A stretch of DNA of 64,000 nucleotides from Garcia nutans (taxonomy: Eukaryota; Streptophyta; Magnoliopsida; Malpighiales; Euphorbiaceae): the NCBI GenBank assembly GCA_947685225.1, contig CANTUV010000032.1, positions 25,241,501 to 25,305,500 of the forward strand, in the 5' to 3' direction. Of this stretch, positions 1-11,975 are shown one piece after another. Both the position numbers and the translations under genes were made by a program. Position 1 is the first letter of the stretch. Each line of letters begins with the position of its first letter. The notes under the pieces are model-generated. The model saw only the letters and a program-made list of their open reading frames with translations. It was not told where the DNA came from and did not search any database.

Positions 1-130
1 TTTATTTATATTATTGAAAAAAAAAGATTATATGTTTGTTTTATAAATAGTGGCATACCTATATTCAGTATACGTATATTACGATCGTATTAGCAAGCTG
101 TGTACGTATACGGGGTATAGAGGTGTTACA
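1..130 (+). mobile_element. 3' end of a chromovirus-type LTR (rest lies left of the window)
   Basis: The last 80 bases match the end of the LTR that finishes at 34290: an ATTCAGTATACGTATATTACG block, an ACGATCG dyad, GTACGTATAC, and the terminal GGTATAGAGGTGTTACA. At 131 the sequence switches at once to Tat LTR sequence, so this LTR is inserted in the Tat-1 5' LTR. The TSD would be TTGCC (131-135), but its partner is off the window. Confidence 0.85.
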
Positions 131-135
131 TTGCC

Positions 136-293
136 CGTAGGAATTTCTTGCGGGCGACGCGCCCGTAGGGCCAATCGTTCGCCCGCAGGAATTTTCTGTG
201 GGCGAAATAACTTCCTGTAGGGCGAGTTATTTCGCCCGCAGAAAATTCCTGCGGGTGAAATAACTTCCTGCAGGAAATTCCCGCGGGCTGGCA
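136..293 (+). other. GC-rich overlapping hairpins in the Tat LTR
   Basis: Repeated CGCCCGCAGGAA and TTCCTGCGGGCGAA arms lie in an otherwise AT-rich LTR. Positions 226-264 form a 39-nt near-palindrome with 19-base arms around one central A. Its arms have one G-T wobble and one mismatch. The same block recurs in the other Tat LTRs near 30700-30880, 59515-59610 and 60620-60675. Confidence 0.75.
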
Positions 294-452
294 TGCATAC
301 TGGCTCCAGCCACGGGCCCGCTGCCACAGTTTTCGCCAGCGCAAATTTTTTTGACCCAAATTTTTGAAACCTAATCCAATTAGGTTTTAATTTCTTTTTT
401 TTATTAATATTAATTGCCGTATGTAATTAGGAAAAAATAACCTAAAAACCAA

Positions 453-460
453 TATAAATA
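453..460 (+). promoter_or_regulatory. TATA box of the Tat-1 5' LTR
   Basis: TATAAATA precedes AAGGACC. The same motif in the same LTR position is seen at 60858-60865 (Tat-3) and on the minus strand at 59320-59327 (Tat-2). It is slightly changed (TATAAATT) at 31043 in the Tat-1 3' LTR. Conservation across LTRs supports a core promoter. Confidence 0.65.
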
Positions 461-667
461 AGGACCAATAGAACCAAATTAAGGAAGAGAAAGAGGCAGT
501 AGCTTGATTTTTTGAAACCAAATCAGTGAAGGAAAAAGGAAACTCAATTCAATTGATCTTTAAAGCAGCAGCAGCACGAATTAAGCAATTCAAAAGGCAA
601 CAAAGGCTTGTCTTTGGAGCTAATTCATCGAAGAAGAATTATTTTTTGGAAGAATCAACAAAAGAAG

Positions 668-1660
668 GTAAGTGATTTTCATTAATTGATTTATGTTACA
701 CAGTAGCTAAATTATGGAAAAAGGGTTTCTTTAAATCAAAAACTTTAGAACTTTAGTTTAATTCTTCCAAAGTTAAAACACTAAAACGTGACCTTCTTTT
801 CTAAAAAGACTTAAAATTGTTATTTTTTTCTTCTTAAAAATCTTAAAACTTTAATTGAACATATTTTTCTACAAAACCAAAATCAAATTCTGTTTCTTTC
901 AAATTTTTAAAGTAGGTTCTATTTCATTCAAAAAACCTTAAAAAAACATATTTTCTACTTATTAAATCTTCAATCCTTTTGTTTAAATTCCTAAAACTTC
1001 ATAGAATATCAAATTGATTTCTAAAACCCTAAAAATTATCTTTTATCCGAGAACCCTAATTTCAAAACCCTTAAATCCAAAATTCAACTTTTAAACCTAA
1101 AATAATGAACCCTAATCCTTTTAAAACCTTAAACCATAATTTTTATGAACTCTAATCCTTTTAAAACATTAAAAATCATAAAAACATAAAAACTCAAAAA
1201 TTACACAGTAACTTAAAGTTCAATAAACCAAAAATCACAAATTAAAGTATTTTAAGGTATTTAAAACCCTAGTTTCATGATTTCATCATTCAAACCTTAA
1301 TTTGTTTAATCAAAGAGTCTTATGAATCTTTTAAAAAATAAAACCCTAATCTATTTTAATTCCATAAAAAGTCACAGTAGCTATAATTGAACTTTTATTT
1401 TCTTTATTTACTTATACCTTGATTTATCTCTTATGCTTTAATCTATTTAATTTCAATACTTGATTTATTTAATTTATCATGGATGGATGTTTATTTTATT
1501 GATATTTAAATACTTTTTGATGAATGATTTATTTATGATGAATGATTATTTACTTTTATCAATCAATTTAGACTTCCAAAAGTTGTAAGAGGTATGTTTC
1601 CACTTGGTGGGTACCTCATTAGTTAAACATCATGCAATTTAATTTTCTTTTCTATTTTAG
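668..1660 (+). other. putative intron inside the Tat LTR leader
   Basis: The donor is AAG|GTAAGTGA at 667/668. It is retained as AAG|GTAAGTGA at 31257/31258, as AAG|GTATGAA near 61119, and as GAG|GTATGTT on the minus strand near 59108. A pyrimidine-rich acceptor, TTTCTATTTTAG, ends at 1660. The stretch between is very AT-rich, has no open frame worth calling, and carries many AAACCCTAA-type motifs, mainly 1020-1350. Splicing is inferred from sequence only. Confidence 0.4.
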
Positions 1661-2145
1661 AACCTTTGTAAAGGGCATGTTTCTACCTTTTGGTGGGTGT
1701 CCTATCTAGGCATGTGATGTAAGGACATGTTTCCATCCTTGGATGGTGTCCATTTATTTGTTTTGTTTTGTTTGGACATTGTTTTGATTTTAATATAATG
1801 ATGCTTTCTTTTTATTGTGTGTAGTATGGATAATGTTATTATAATTAAGAATTTTATAATATTAAGACCTGTAAAGGAGGCCGGTTCCAATGAACCGGGC
1901 GTTGTGGGGGTGCTGGGCCATTTCTCACCTTCCCCACTCATACCCAACTTTCCGAACCCATTAGGGGGTTGGGAATTCCTTAGGAATTGAGTCATCCACC
2001 CCTTTATTTTTTTCCCGGCCCGTCCGGGTGGCGACTCCATTTTCTCTGGACTTAGGTTCGTGTTCTCTAAGGCCCCGAGCCTAAACAGTGCCGAAGTCGC
2101 AAGAACCATTCCACCAGGAGTGGGGGCAAAAATCCTTGCTTACAG

Positions 2146-2163
2146 TGGCGACTCCACTGGGGA
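2146..2163 (+). other. Tat-1 primer binding site
   Basis: TGGCGACTCCACTGGGGA starts two bases after the LTR end TACA. The same 18 bases occur reverse-complemented at 57617-57634 next to the Tat-2 LTR. This sequence class is typical of Tat/Ogre elements and is usually ascribed to tRNA-Arg; the tRNA assignment is from memory. Confidence 0.8.
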
Positions 2164-2284
2164 TAAGAGAAGTTGATTCCGTTGGTCTTTATATTATTCT
2201 ATTCTTTCTTATAATGATATTATCCATTGCATCATATTAGATTGCATTGTGTGCGTGAGTTAGGATGCCCGTGTTACCCATGTT

Positions 2285-2482
2285 ATGTTATGTGAGGGAT
2301 ACCATACTTTCACTCAAGGTATGGAGATCGAGCATGGCATAACCACTCATAGCCTCGTACCATTTGGTATATACTTGCTATGGGAACCTAAGCCTTTTAA
2401 CCCAAAGACTAAAGCTCATGTAATTGGCCTAGTTACTTTCCTTAGGTTTTACCCCAAATGCATGTTGTTTGACTATGGTTGA
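2285..2482 (+). CDS. conserved small ORF in the Tat leader, function unknown
   Basis: A 65-codon frame with an ATG start lies in the roughly 1.1-kb leader between primer site and gag. Tat-2 carries an open frame of identical length at 57299-57496 on the minus strand. I see four amino-acid differences (E/K, N/Y, K/R, D/G) and no stop or indel, while gag and pol of both elements are riddled with stops. The central part reads HSLVPFGIYLLWEPKPF. I recognise no domain. It may be a real leader peptide, an upstream ORF controlling gag translation, or chance conservation of a structured leader. The remaining leader (2164-2284 and 2483-3241) shows no gene. Confidence 0.35.
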   Translation: MLCEGYHTFTQGMEIEHGITTHSLVPFGIYLLWEPKPFNPKTKAHVIGLVTFLRFYPKCMLFDYG

Positions 2483-3241
2483 TTTATCTTGGCTTAAATC
2501 ATGGCCTATTTGGTTTGTTATTTTTCTAATATGACCCAAGTACATTTGCAAGCTCAAAATAAATTTTCTTTAAAATCCAAAAGACCAGAACTATTTTCAA
2601 AATTTTTTAAGATGGTCTTTGGACATAAGACTTTTCTAAAAACAAATCAAAAATTCTTTGGCCCATGGCGCAAATACTAAACCCAAAATCCATTTTTCTA
2701 AAATCTTTTACAATGGGCTTAGAAACAAAATTATTTTCACCCAACATTTTCTTACAAAGAGCTTGCAAAAATATTTAGGTCAATTATGAAATACCAAAAA
2801 TCAATTGTGGGCCTAGCTTACACTAAGAATAAATTAATCATGGGCTTGTTTTTGGCATGAACCATTAGTTACTCTTTTCAAGTGAGAAATCTATCTATAA
2901 TAAACCTCTTAATTTAGTTTTAATCCAATATAGCATAAGAGCTACTTTCGTTGGTTGAATGGATTAAAACCTAATTAATGGGGATTATCATGGATTGATT
3001 TCCATTTTCAAGGATATAACTATTGGTTGAAACGTCCGAGGGAATTATTCGAAAGCAAGGTACCCCATGTTGGTATTTTGGTTAACCATATACCTAGGAA
3101 AAGAGACTCGCCATTCGTGTGTGGATGTTATAAGGTTGGAAGGAGCGTCCTAATTTGTCCTTGTTTGTCTATTATTTGTGCATATATGCATACATGCATA
3201 CATTTGCATCTCATATCATTGATCCTCTCTGGCTCATAGCC

Positions 3242-4640
3242 CTGGATTACGATAGTTCTAAAGCTTACAACAATCTGACCTACGCCGGAGATGAAGCATC
3301 TAGCAACGACTAAATCACTTACTCACCAAGAACAATAGAGCCCGAACAAATTCAAAGAATGGTGGATGAAGCCCTCAATGCCAAGATGGAAGAAATCAAA
3401 GAGGCCCTAGCTGAGACCATGAAGAACCAATTGACTGCAATCTTAGAAAACCATGCCGAGGCATCTGCTAGCACTGAGAAACCAAAGGACAAAGGGATGA
3501 CTAAAATTAATGAAGTAGCTTTTGATTATGAAAAGGTGGTCATTGATAATGATGATGATTGGGCTCAATACTACCAAGAGGTTCAAGAAAAGAAGAAAGA
3601 ACCGAAGGCTGTCTAGAAGGAAACTATTGAAAAGACCGAGACATCTGATGTTGAAAAGATGATTGCTGATTTAGAAAAGAAATTTGAGAAGAAGCTGAAA
3701 ATCGAAGAGATGTCTGAAGTTGACAAGTTATTTGAACAAGATGAAGAAGTCCCTTATAAATTCAAGATGCCTTTCTTTGTTAAATACAATGGCACCAAAA
3801 ATCCTCATCTCCACATGAAGCAATATATCACTACCATGCAATATGCCCAGGTTACTAAGGCTCAAAGTACTTTATGCTCTTATTGGACCCTGTTGTCCAA
3901 AATTGGTTCAATACCTTAGATGATGGAACACAAAAGAGTTGGGATCTACTTTACAAAGCCTTTATCCAACAATATGGATATAATGTTGAGTTGGAAGTTA
4001 CCTTGATGGAAGTGGAGTCCATTAGGCAAAGACCGAATGAGAATTTTGTAGATTATGTCAAGAGATGGAGAAACAAGGTTGCTTTGCTCAAGAAAAGGCC
4101 CGACGAATCTGATCAAATAAGGATGATCGTGAGAGGTGTCTTGCCCAATCTCCGCAAAAGGATGTCTCACACCCTTATAAGGGACTTCAAAGATCTTCTC
4201 CAAGCTGGTTTACAAATTGAAGAATGGGAAAGGGAGAAGAGCCGCTTTGCAACAAAAAGGAACAAAAAAAGGAAGCTATCAACCTGGTAGCCAAAGCATG
4301 CAAAAGGTCGTTGGTGTTAATGCTACTAACCAAGGAACAATGAGACAATTTTTGAAATTGGGAAAACCGATGTCCTGGGTTCTCAATAAGCTTCAAAGAA
4401 AGGGATTGCTACAACCCTTAAATCCTTATTTTTTTCCTAATCCTCTCCCGCCTGATTTTGACACCAAAGCATTTTGTCAATTTCACCAAATGCAAGGACA
4501 TGACACGGATAAATGTGTGAGATTGAGACATGAGATCCAAAACTTAATTGATAATGGGAAGCTACCTGAGCCCAACAAGCCAAATACCAAAGACAACCCA
4601 TTGCCAAAGTTCAATAGGGTACCACCACCAGCAACCTTCA
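3242..4640 (+). pseudogene. gag: Tat-1 gag (broken)
   Basis: Gag is the structural protein that forms the retrotransposon particle. The frame holds an acidic and lysine-rich N-terminal region followed by a gag core containing NENFVDYVKRWRN and IRMIVRGVLPNL. A zinc-knuckle-like remnant, CQFHQMQGHDTDKC, lies near 4470-4515. Breaks relative to the Tat-2 copy are a TAA stop at about 3311, a TAG stop at 3614-3616, a 7-bp deletion near 3868 that shifts the frame, and an extra A in the A-run near 4265 that shifts it back. It cannot make a full Gag without correction. The call is firm because the Tat-2 copy aligns along its whole length. Confidence 0.85.
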
Positions 4641-5998
4641 TGATTGGAGGAGGTTTGCATGAGGATTTTGCCATGTCTTCTTTTCAAGATGTGGGAGGAG
4701 GAGTAATCAAAGAAGAAGAGGAATTTAATGAAGTTAAACAAACCATGATTGGTAGAGAAGTAGCAATTTGTGTTGAAAACATGTTTTGGGATTCAAGTGA
4801 CAGTGATGATGATATTATACCCAAGAAGGAGGAGTGGACTTGGTCCGAGCTAGAAGAAGATGAGGTGATGAATACCAGATTCGGTAAGCCTTATGCAAGG
4901 CCACCACCTAAGGAGGTAGAAACTAATAAGGGGAAGGAAGTTGAAGTGGAAGAAGATGATGCTGTACTCAAGCAATTAAAAAGAACCCAAGCAAGTGTTA
5001 GCATTTGGGACCTGTTAGCTACTTCTAAAAAGCACCGAGAGACTATGGCCAAAGCCTTGGCTAGCATGCCAATTTCTACCTCCACAACATCGGAGGAGTT
5101 GATCAACTTCATAAAAATTGGGGAAGTAATGAAATGTGAAGAGGTTCAAGAGAAGAGCGAAGTTAGTATGGGAGCAGTTTCTTTTTCCAATGCGGACTTA
5201 CCAGAGGAAGGGAGAGACCACATCCGCCCTCTCTTTATCAAAATAGAAGTCAAGGGGAAGAGAACTCCTTGTGTAATGGTCGATGATGGGTCTGCCATAA
5301 ATGTTTGTCCACTTAAGATATTACCAAAGCTAGCCATGTCAACAAGAGATTTAAACCCAACCGAGGTAACAATTCGTGCTTATGACAACACTAAGAGGCA
5401 TGTCGAAGGGACTTTCAAAGCGGCCGTCAAGGTTGGTCCAATTGAATCTATTGTGGAGTTTGTTGTTTTAGACATACCAGTTACCTTTGCCTTACTCTTG
5501 GGACGACCATGGTTTCACCCTCTTGGTGGAGTTCCTTCCACCCTTCATCAAAAGATCAAATTTCCCAACGGAAATGAGACAGTGGTCATTGAAGCTGAAG
5601 ATAATGAGATTGTTAACGCCCTAATGGTTGAAAGGCCTCTCAATGGTTTTCAAGTGGTTGCAATTTCTGATGATGAAGTAGTGGACTCCAAAGTTTTGAA
5701 TATGATGAAGAACATGAACTACCTTCCCGGAGCTAGTCTTGGAAAGGGTAAGGCCGGTTTGACAAAATTGCCAGATTTTAGAACTCAAACATCCAAGAAA
5801 GGGTTAGGATATGATGAAGATGACAATGTCCAGCCAAAGAAGAATGAGAAGATGAGCTTCCCACCACTTGAAGAGATCTTTGTCAAAGCTCCAGATATGG
5901 GACCACTCCAAGGAAAGCCTGAGCCAATCATGTTCATGGGTAAGTTAATCCCCGATTTTGAAATTTTTGCAGATGTTGCTGAGCTAGTGGACAAGTGA
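4641..5998 (+). pseudogene. pro: Tat-1 gag C-terminal linker and aspartic protease
   Basis: This is the continuation of the long frame 4217-5998. A low-complexity acidic linker runs to about 5140. The retropepsin-like region then carries the active-site motif VMVDDGSAINV, with catalytic Asp codons at 5282-5287, and a later ALLLGRPWF flap/LG motif near 5489. The protease would cut the polyprotein inside the particle. The frame ends at a TGA (5996-5998) created by loss of one base relative to Tat-2, so the link to RT is broken. Downstream KGKAGLTKLP-type sequence matches Tat-2. Confidence 0.83.
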
Positions 5999-8044
5999 AG
6001 AAAGAGCTCACCCTGTCAATCAACAAAGAGAAGAATGAAGCTGCCCTGAAAGCCGAGAAGACTCCGGAAGAGATTGCTGCCCTGGTTGAAGAAAAGTTTG
6101 AAGAAATCCTGCTTTATGATTCTGAGAACAATGATTTTGATTTTAATTTGTCTGCTTTGTATGAGGATGATGATGTTTTCTTTTCCAAAATGAATGCAAT
6201 AAAGTCTGATTTTGCTTACTTGTGTGATGTTTCAACTAATGGTTGCATACATTCAAATAGCAGTTACATGAGCATCTTTAATATTAATTCTGTTAACACA
6301 CAATCATTAAATTTGGGAACAACTGAAAATCCCAAAAACATTAGCACAGCATCCGACCTTACTCCTAATGAGAGAGAGAGATTTGAAAAAATATTTAAAA
6401 AATATGAAGAAGTGTTTGCTTGGTCTTATGAGGATATGCCTGGGATAGATCGAGACATAGCCGATAATCATATTCCTATCTGCACTCACATTAAACCTGT
6501 CAAACAAAAGCTTAGGCGACTAAGACCTGAGTGGGCTGAATTGGTTAAAGAAGAGGTCACTAAGCAAATACAAGTGAAGTTCCTTGAAGTGATAGAATAC
6601 CCAGAGTGGTTAGCCAACATAGTACCTGTGCCAAAGAAAGATGGGAGGATAAGGGTCTGCATGGACTATAGAGATTTAAACAAGGCTTCCCCTAAGGATG
6701 ATTTTCCTTTACCACATATAGATGTACTCATTGATAGTGCAGCCTCTAGCGTGCTACACTCATTTGTGGATGGATTTTCCAGATACAATCAAGTGTTAAT
6801 GGCCCAAGAGGATAAAGCCAAAACTGCTTTCACTACTACATAGGGTATATTTTGTTATAGGGTAATGCATTTCGGCTTAAAGAATGCTGGAGCAACTTAC
6901 CAAAGGATGGCCACCACATTATTTCATGACATGATGCACAAAGAAGTTGAAGTATATGTTGATGATATGATGGTTAAGTCGGATACAAGGGACCAACACT
7001 TCCAGAATTTAGAATTATTCTTTGATAGAGCTTTGAAGTATAAGCTAAGATTAAACCCGAAGAAGTGTGTATTCGGTGTTACCTCAGGTAAATTGTTGGG
7101 ACATGTAATTGGCCCGAATGGCATTGAGATAGATCCTGAAAAAGTCAAAGCAATCAGGGATATGCCGGCCCCTAAGATGGAGAGAGAAGTTCGGGGATTC
7201 ATCGGTAAACTATAGTACATTAGTAGATTTATAGCAAAGCTCACAACAATCTGTGAGCCTATCTTCAAGTTGCTCAGGAAGAATCAGCCGGTCGTATGGA
7301 ACAAAGAATGTCAAAAGGGCTTTGATCGAATAAAAGAGTATTTGTTGAATCCACCTGTTTTGAAACCACCTAAACCCGGCAAACCTCTATTACTATACTT
7401 AGCAGTAGAAGAAGAGTCGATAGGAGCCATGCTAGCCCAAGCAGATGAGTCGGGGATTGAGCATGCCGTTTACTACTTAAGTAGAAGGCTCCTACCTTAT
7501 GAAATTAAGTATAATATTATTGAAAAGACATGCATAGCCGTGGTTTGGTCTTCTAAGAAGTTGCGGCATTACTTTCAATCATATAGTGTGCAAGCAATTT
7601 CCAGGTTGGATCCAATGAAATACTTAAAGGAGACACCCTCTTTAATTGGGAAATATGGTCGATGGTTGATAATATTAGAAGAATTTGAGATCGAGTATTT
7701 AACCGGAAAAATAAACAAAGGTAGAGCGGTGGCAGAATTTTTGGCTCAACAACCATTACCATAAAGTGAAGAGGTAATCTTGGAATTTCCAGATGAACAT
7801 TTAGAAGCAATTGAAGTACAAGGGTGGAAAATGTATTTTGATGGAGCAGCAAACAGGAAAGGAGCAGGTTTGGGAGTTATACTAGAATCGCCCGAAGGGG
7901 AACTCATCCCTTTAGCCAAAAAGTTGAAATTTAGGGCAACCAATAATATGGTGGAGTACGAAGCTTGTATTTCGGTTTGGAAACCCTAATGTTTATGAAG
8001 GTAGATAAGGTGGAAGTTTATGGTGATTCGTTGTGAGTAGTATC
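5999..8044 (+). pseudogene. pol: Tat-1 reverse transcriptase and RNase H N-terminal part
   Basis: RT copies the element RNA to DNA. The palm motifs are present: WLANIVPVPKKDGRIRVC, DYRDLNKASPKDDFPLPHID, FGLKNAGATYQR, and the catalytic YVDDM with Asp codons at 6961-6966. RNase H follows (7390-8044). In-frame stops are TAG at 6841-6843, where Tat-2 has Trp; TAG at 7213-7215, where Tat-2 has Gln; TAA at about 7762; and TGA near 8034. The reading frame is otherwise kept. It is cut at 8044/8045 by an antisense LTR, and the remainder of RNase H resumes at 18386. Confidence 0.87.
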
Positions 8045-9891
8045 TGTAACACCCCTATATCCAATATATGTACACTACACACTACTACTTCTGTAATATA
8101 CGTATACCAGATATAAGAGTGCCACGATTTATGTTAAACAACCCAATCTTTTAAAATCCAAACCAATCTTTCTCAATATACAATATAGAAAAGTTAAAGC
8201 ATTCAACTAGTAATATAAAACAAAGTAGATAAAACATTCATTTAGTACGCAGAGGAAAATATAAAAATATTTATAATTATATATACATTATGAATCAAAA
8301 TTTTACAAAACATAGAATTTATACATGATTGGCAGCTCTTCTCTGATCTTTTAAGTCCAAAATCAACTCTTCAAAACCTAGACTCAACGCGGTCTAAAAG
8401 AACCCTCCGGTTCTACCCTGTCACCCCCGCGATGAATCACAATCGCGCTAAGCCAACGGCTTAGTGGTACAAACTACAATAATATTACAGTTCAATGCAA
8501 TGCCAATGTCACACAATCAAATTTCATAAACAATTCAAAAGAATAATATATTTCACAATCTTAAATTATTCAATAATTAATCAAAACATTCGTGAGATAA
8601 TACTCACAATTTATCACATCCATAAACATATTACACATCATGTTGTATCTTCATAGTTTCATTACTCAACATAGTTTTCCAAGCCACATTCATTTATTTC
8701 ACCATTCATAATTCACATTGCAAACAAAGACAAGCATGGGCCCAAAATACACTAACATGTTATTCAAAGTTCAGAGTTACTGCTTTGGTCCATAATCACA
8801 ATCATCAAGCCCGTAGGCGATATATATATCTCTATCCATGGATAGTGTAACAGACCCAGTCTCTTGGACCTCAACCCGACTAGACCCGAGTTGATCCTCA
8901 ACCCAGCAAGACTGTTACTGTTTTTGAGGCTTACGACCCAGTCTTTTCACCCCAAAAACATCATATTTCACATTTTTTTATTTCAACTGGAATCGGCTTA
9001 CGACCCGGTCTTTTCACCTATCCAGCGATTCATAGGCATGCCGCCAAACACAGAACTCTGAAAATTGAATAACATATTAAGCACACAATTATTTCAATCT
9101 TCTCTTTAACAATCTCTTTCTCAATTCATTTCTCATTTCATTATCAATTCCATTTCTCATTTCATATTCCATAATCAAATAGGCAATCATGCCCCAAATC
9201 ATTTCATTTGCATTACCATAGCGAACCACAATGGCTTCATATCTCATCATTCAAGTATACATAATCAATTACATTGAACATACATTTTGAATGCTTTTCA
9301 TAACATTAATCAAATGTATCAATATGCAATAACTTACTTAACATAGTTACAATCAAATATGCTAAATCACAAAATCATGTAAATGTATGCAACCATGTAG
9401 TTTGTACTTACCTCAAGGACAACTCACACAAATCTATACACTTCCTCTTCCAAGAATCCATAACACTCAAGTTAAGGCAAATCAACCTCTTCATAACCTA
9501 CTCCAAAAAGAAACACATACACACTTAATACAAATTCACAAGAATTCCAATACAATTATTCACTTATTACCCTCAAACTAAACCCATAGATCATAAATTA
9601 CAAACCAACATCTCTCTCTAGGACCCCACGGTCGTGGCATCCCAACCCCCACGGGCGTGGCTTAACAAACGGTTCTGCCTCCTTTGCTCAAAACCCCCAC
9701 GGCCATGGCTTCCAATGGCCATGGGCGTGGCATCCAAGATGCTTCTGTTTCAGACCAAACTCATGTATTCTATGCTTCTAACTTCATTAAGCACAGACAA
9801 CTTGAAGATCTACAAAAATAATTAATCAAACTCAACATCTACAACCATCACCACTTCAAAACCCTAACACAAACACAACTCATACTCTTCC
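8045..9891 (-). mobile_element. Minus-strand chromovirus-type LTR, left segment (split by another element)
   Basis: It opens with TGTAACACCCCTATATCC, the reverse complement of an LTR end. It carries the conserved LTR modules in reverse order: double hairpin (8428-8464), the inverted-repeat-bounded cassette (8771-9063), a splice donor (GTACTTACCTC near 9407), and a CACGG/CGTGG palindrome cassette (9624-9745). It stops at 9891, where a second LTR begins, and continues at about 17920-18385. Joined length would be about 2.3 kb, like the LTR at 31987, so a solo LTR is likely. It interrupts Tat-1 RNase H. The flanking pentamers GTATC (8040-8044) and CTTTC (18386-18390) do not match. Confidence 0.75.
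8428..8464 (-). other. double hairpin of the LTR (family 8045)
   Basis: CGCGAT/ATCGCG arms (8428-8447) are followed directly by the CTAAGCC-AAC-GGCTTAG stem-loop (8448-8464). In this copy the neighbouring splice-donor-like CAG is changed (GGG|GTGACAG). Confidence 0.7.
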
Positions 9892-11734
9892 TGTAACACC
9901 TCGATACTCCATATAAGTACTATACCTATACCTGGTATACGCACAGTAAGTATATAAAGTATAAGGATGTCACTTTTCATTACAATTTAAAAACCTTTAT
10001 CCAAGTTAAAACAATATTACATCAATTTAAAGAACATTTACAAAATCATTATACTTTAAGGTCTTATATATACATATATATAATAATCTCAACTTTATCA
10101 TAACTTCATTTATACATATAAATAAACTCTTGTCAGAAATACATCATAATTAAAAGTTATACATGTATGCATCACCCTCTAGTTGGTCTCGATAAACTCT
10201 TACTCTTCTCGTGGCATAACAAAAGACTTCATATCTTCCACCTAGTCACCTGCGCGATTACACATCCGCGCTAAGCCCGAGAGCTTAGATGTACAAATAT
10301 AACATATAAACATACATTATAGAAATTCTAACATATAATGAAATATCACTTCCATGTACCATTAGTTTATTATCATATTTTTCCTTTTTAATTGCACCTT
10401 TCATATATCTCTACTAATCTCATATATTATACATACATATATACATATCATGAACACCAACCACAATCCATCATTAATACTCACAATCATTATATCAATA
10501 TACATATTACATAACATACTTCATATCATTATTTTATTCACCATTCATCAATCATGAATCACATATCCAATGAAGGCAATCATTATCATCATTCATGAGT
10601 CACATTTCCAACAAAGCAACCATAGATCTCATTACTCATTTATTTCAACATTTGTATATCACATTGACAACAAAGACAGACTCGGGCCCAAAAGACACTA
10701 ATATGCCATTCAATTTTCAGAGTTAATGCTTTGGTTCAATCATTACATTTATCATTATCCCAACTAGGCTTCAAGGATTTAGGTTCAACCAAGCTTTAAG
10801 GGGAACAAAGCATGCTAAGTATCAACCCAACTTGGCTTCAAGAACCAATCCAACCTAGCTTCAAGGGTTGTAAAATCTCAATTAGGCTTCAAGGACTAGA
10901 CCCAACCAAGCTTCAAAGGGAGTAAAACATGTTAAACTTCTACCCAACTTGGCTTCAAGGATCAAGCCCAACCTAACTTCAAGAGATTGTTACTATCATT
11001 AGGCATGCCACCAACAACAAACTCTGAAAATGGAATAACACATTAGCCACACAATTCATTTATTATTTCATTATCATTTCCATTCTCAATTGAATCATCA
11101 TAGCAAATCACAATGGCTTCACATCACATTTGAATTATCATAGCCAATCACAATGGCTTCACATCTCATTATATCTCAAATCACATTTCATTTTTCATCA
11201 ATGATATATACAACATCAATTACATTAACTACACAAACATATCATTATTCAATCATATCATCTAGGCATGCTTCAATCATATCATTCACATCATTATAAC
11301 TCAGAACATTAGTTTCACATCTCTTTATGTCTCAATTCACATTATACACTTCATCATTCAAGCATACATAATCAATTTCATTGCACATGTATCTTAAATT
11401 CATCATCATATAAACAACATGTCCATTTATTTCATTTCAATCATTATTAAAACATTTATCATAACAAATTGCATTGCACATACCTTTTTAGATGATCATT
11501 ATAGCTTTCACACTATACAAATAACAACATTAGTCACATTATATTAAGTTTCAAAACCATATAAAAGAATGCATCTAGGTAAGTTGTACTTACCTCAAGA
11601 ACTACTCCCATCAAGCTATACATAATCAATTTCCTCATCATATCCTTCACATTTTACATATAGCATCATTATATGTATGTTCAATCTCAACAAAGTAAGA
11701 AGAGCAAAGGACACTCACAGTAGCAAACACACTC

Positions 11735-11975
11735 AAGGGACACGGCCAAGCTTGTGGCCGTGTCTCTCAACACCAAATCAAACCGAGGCAAACACGGGCA
11801 AAAGACATGGCCATGTCTCTCAACAAAAATCAGGCAGTGGTGAACATGGGCAAGGGACACGGCCGTGTCTCTCCAAAATATATCCAACAAGGCCAAATTT
11901 CCATGGAATTGGCCGTGTCTCTCAAAAATTTCTTTAGTTTGGCCGTGTCTCTTCCTTGGTTTGGCCGTGTCTCTC
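11735..11975 (-). repeat. GACACGGCC/GGCCGTGTC minisatellite in the LTR
   Basis: Several irregular units of about 55-60 bp contain GGACACGG, CAAGCTTG and CCGTGTCTCT. Open frames of 86-96 codons across it are repeat artefacts. Confidence 0.8.

Larger units (their letters stand above)
131..2144 (+). repeat. Tat-1 5' LTR, left end missing
   Basis: It is collinear with the Tat-1 3' LTR from about 30720 to the LTR end at 52832, and with the LTRs at 57636-59802 and 60366-62638. It ends ...CTTACA directly before the primer site. The first ~270 bases of the LTR are beyond the window because another LTR interrupts it at 130/131. Contents in order are a GC-rich hairpin block, a TATA box, a splice donor, an AT-rich stretch with many AAACCCTAA motifs, a splice acceptor, and the conserved U5-like tail. 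Open frames here are LTR shadows, not genes. Confidence 0.88.

Noticed and set aside
1702..2109. 135-codon minus-strand frame in the Tat LTR; similar frames at 52394-52684, 57541-57954 and 62178-62550
   Set aside because: It lies in the conserved U5-like tail of the LTR on either strand. Frames differ between LTR copies in length and direction, so they are shadows.
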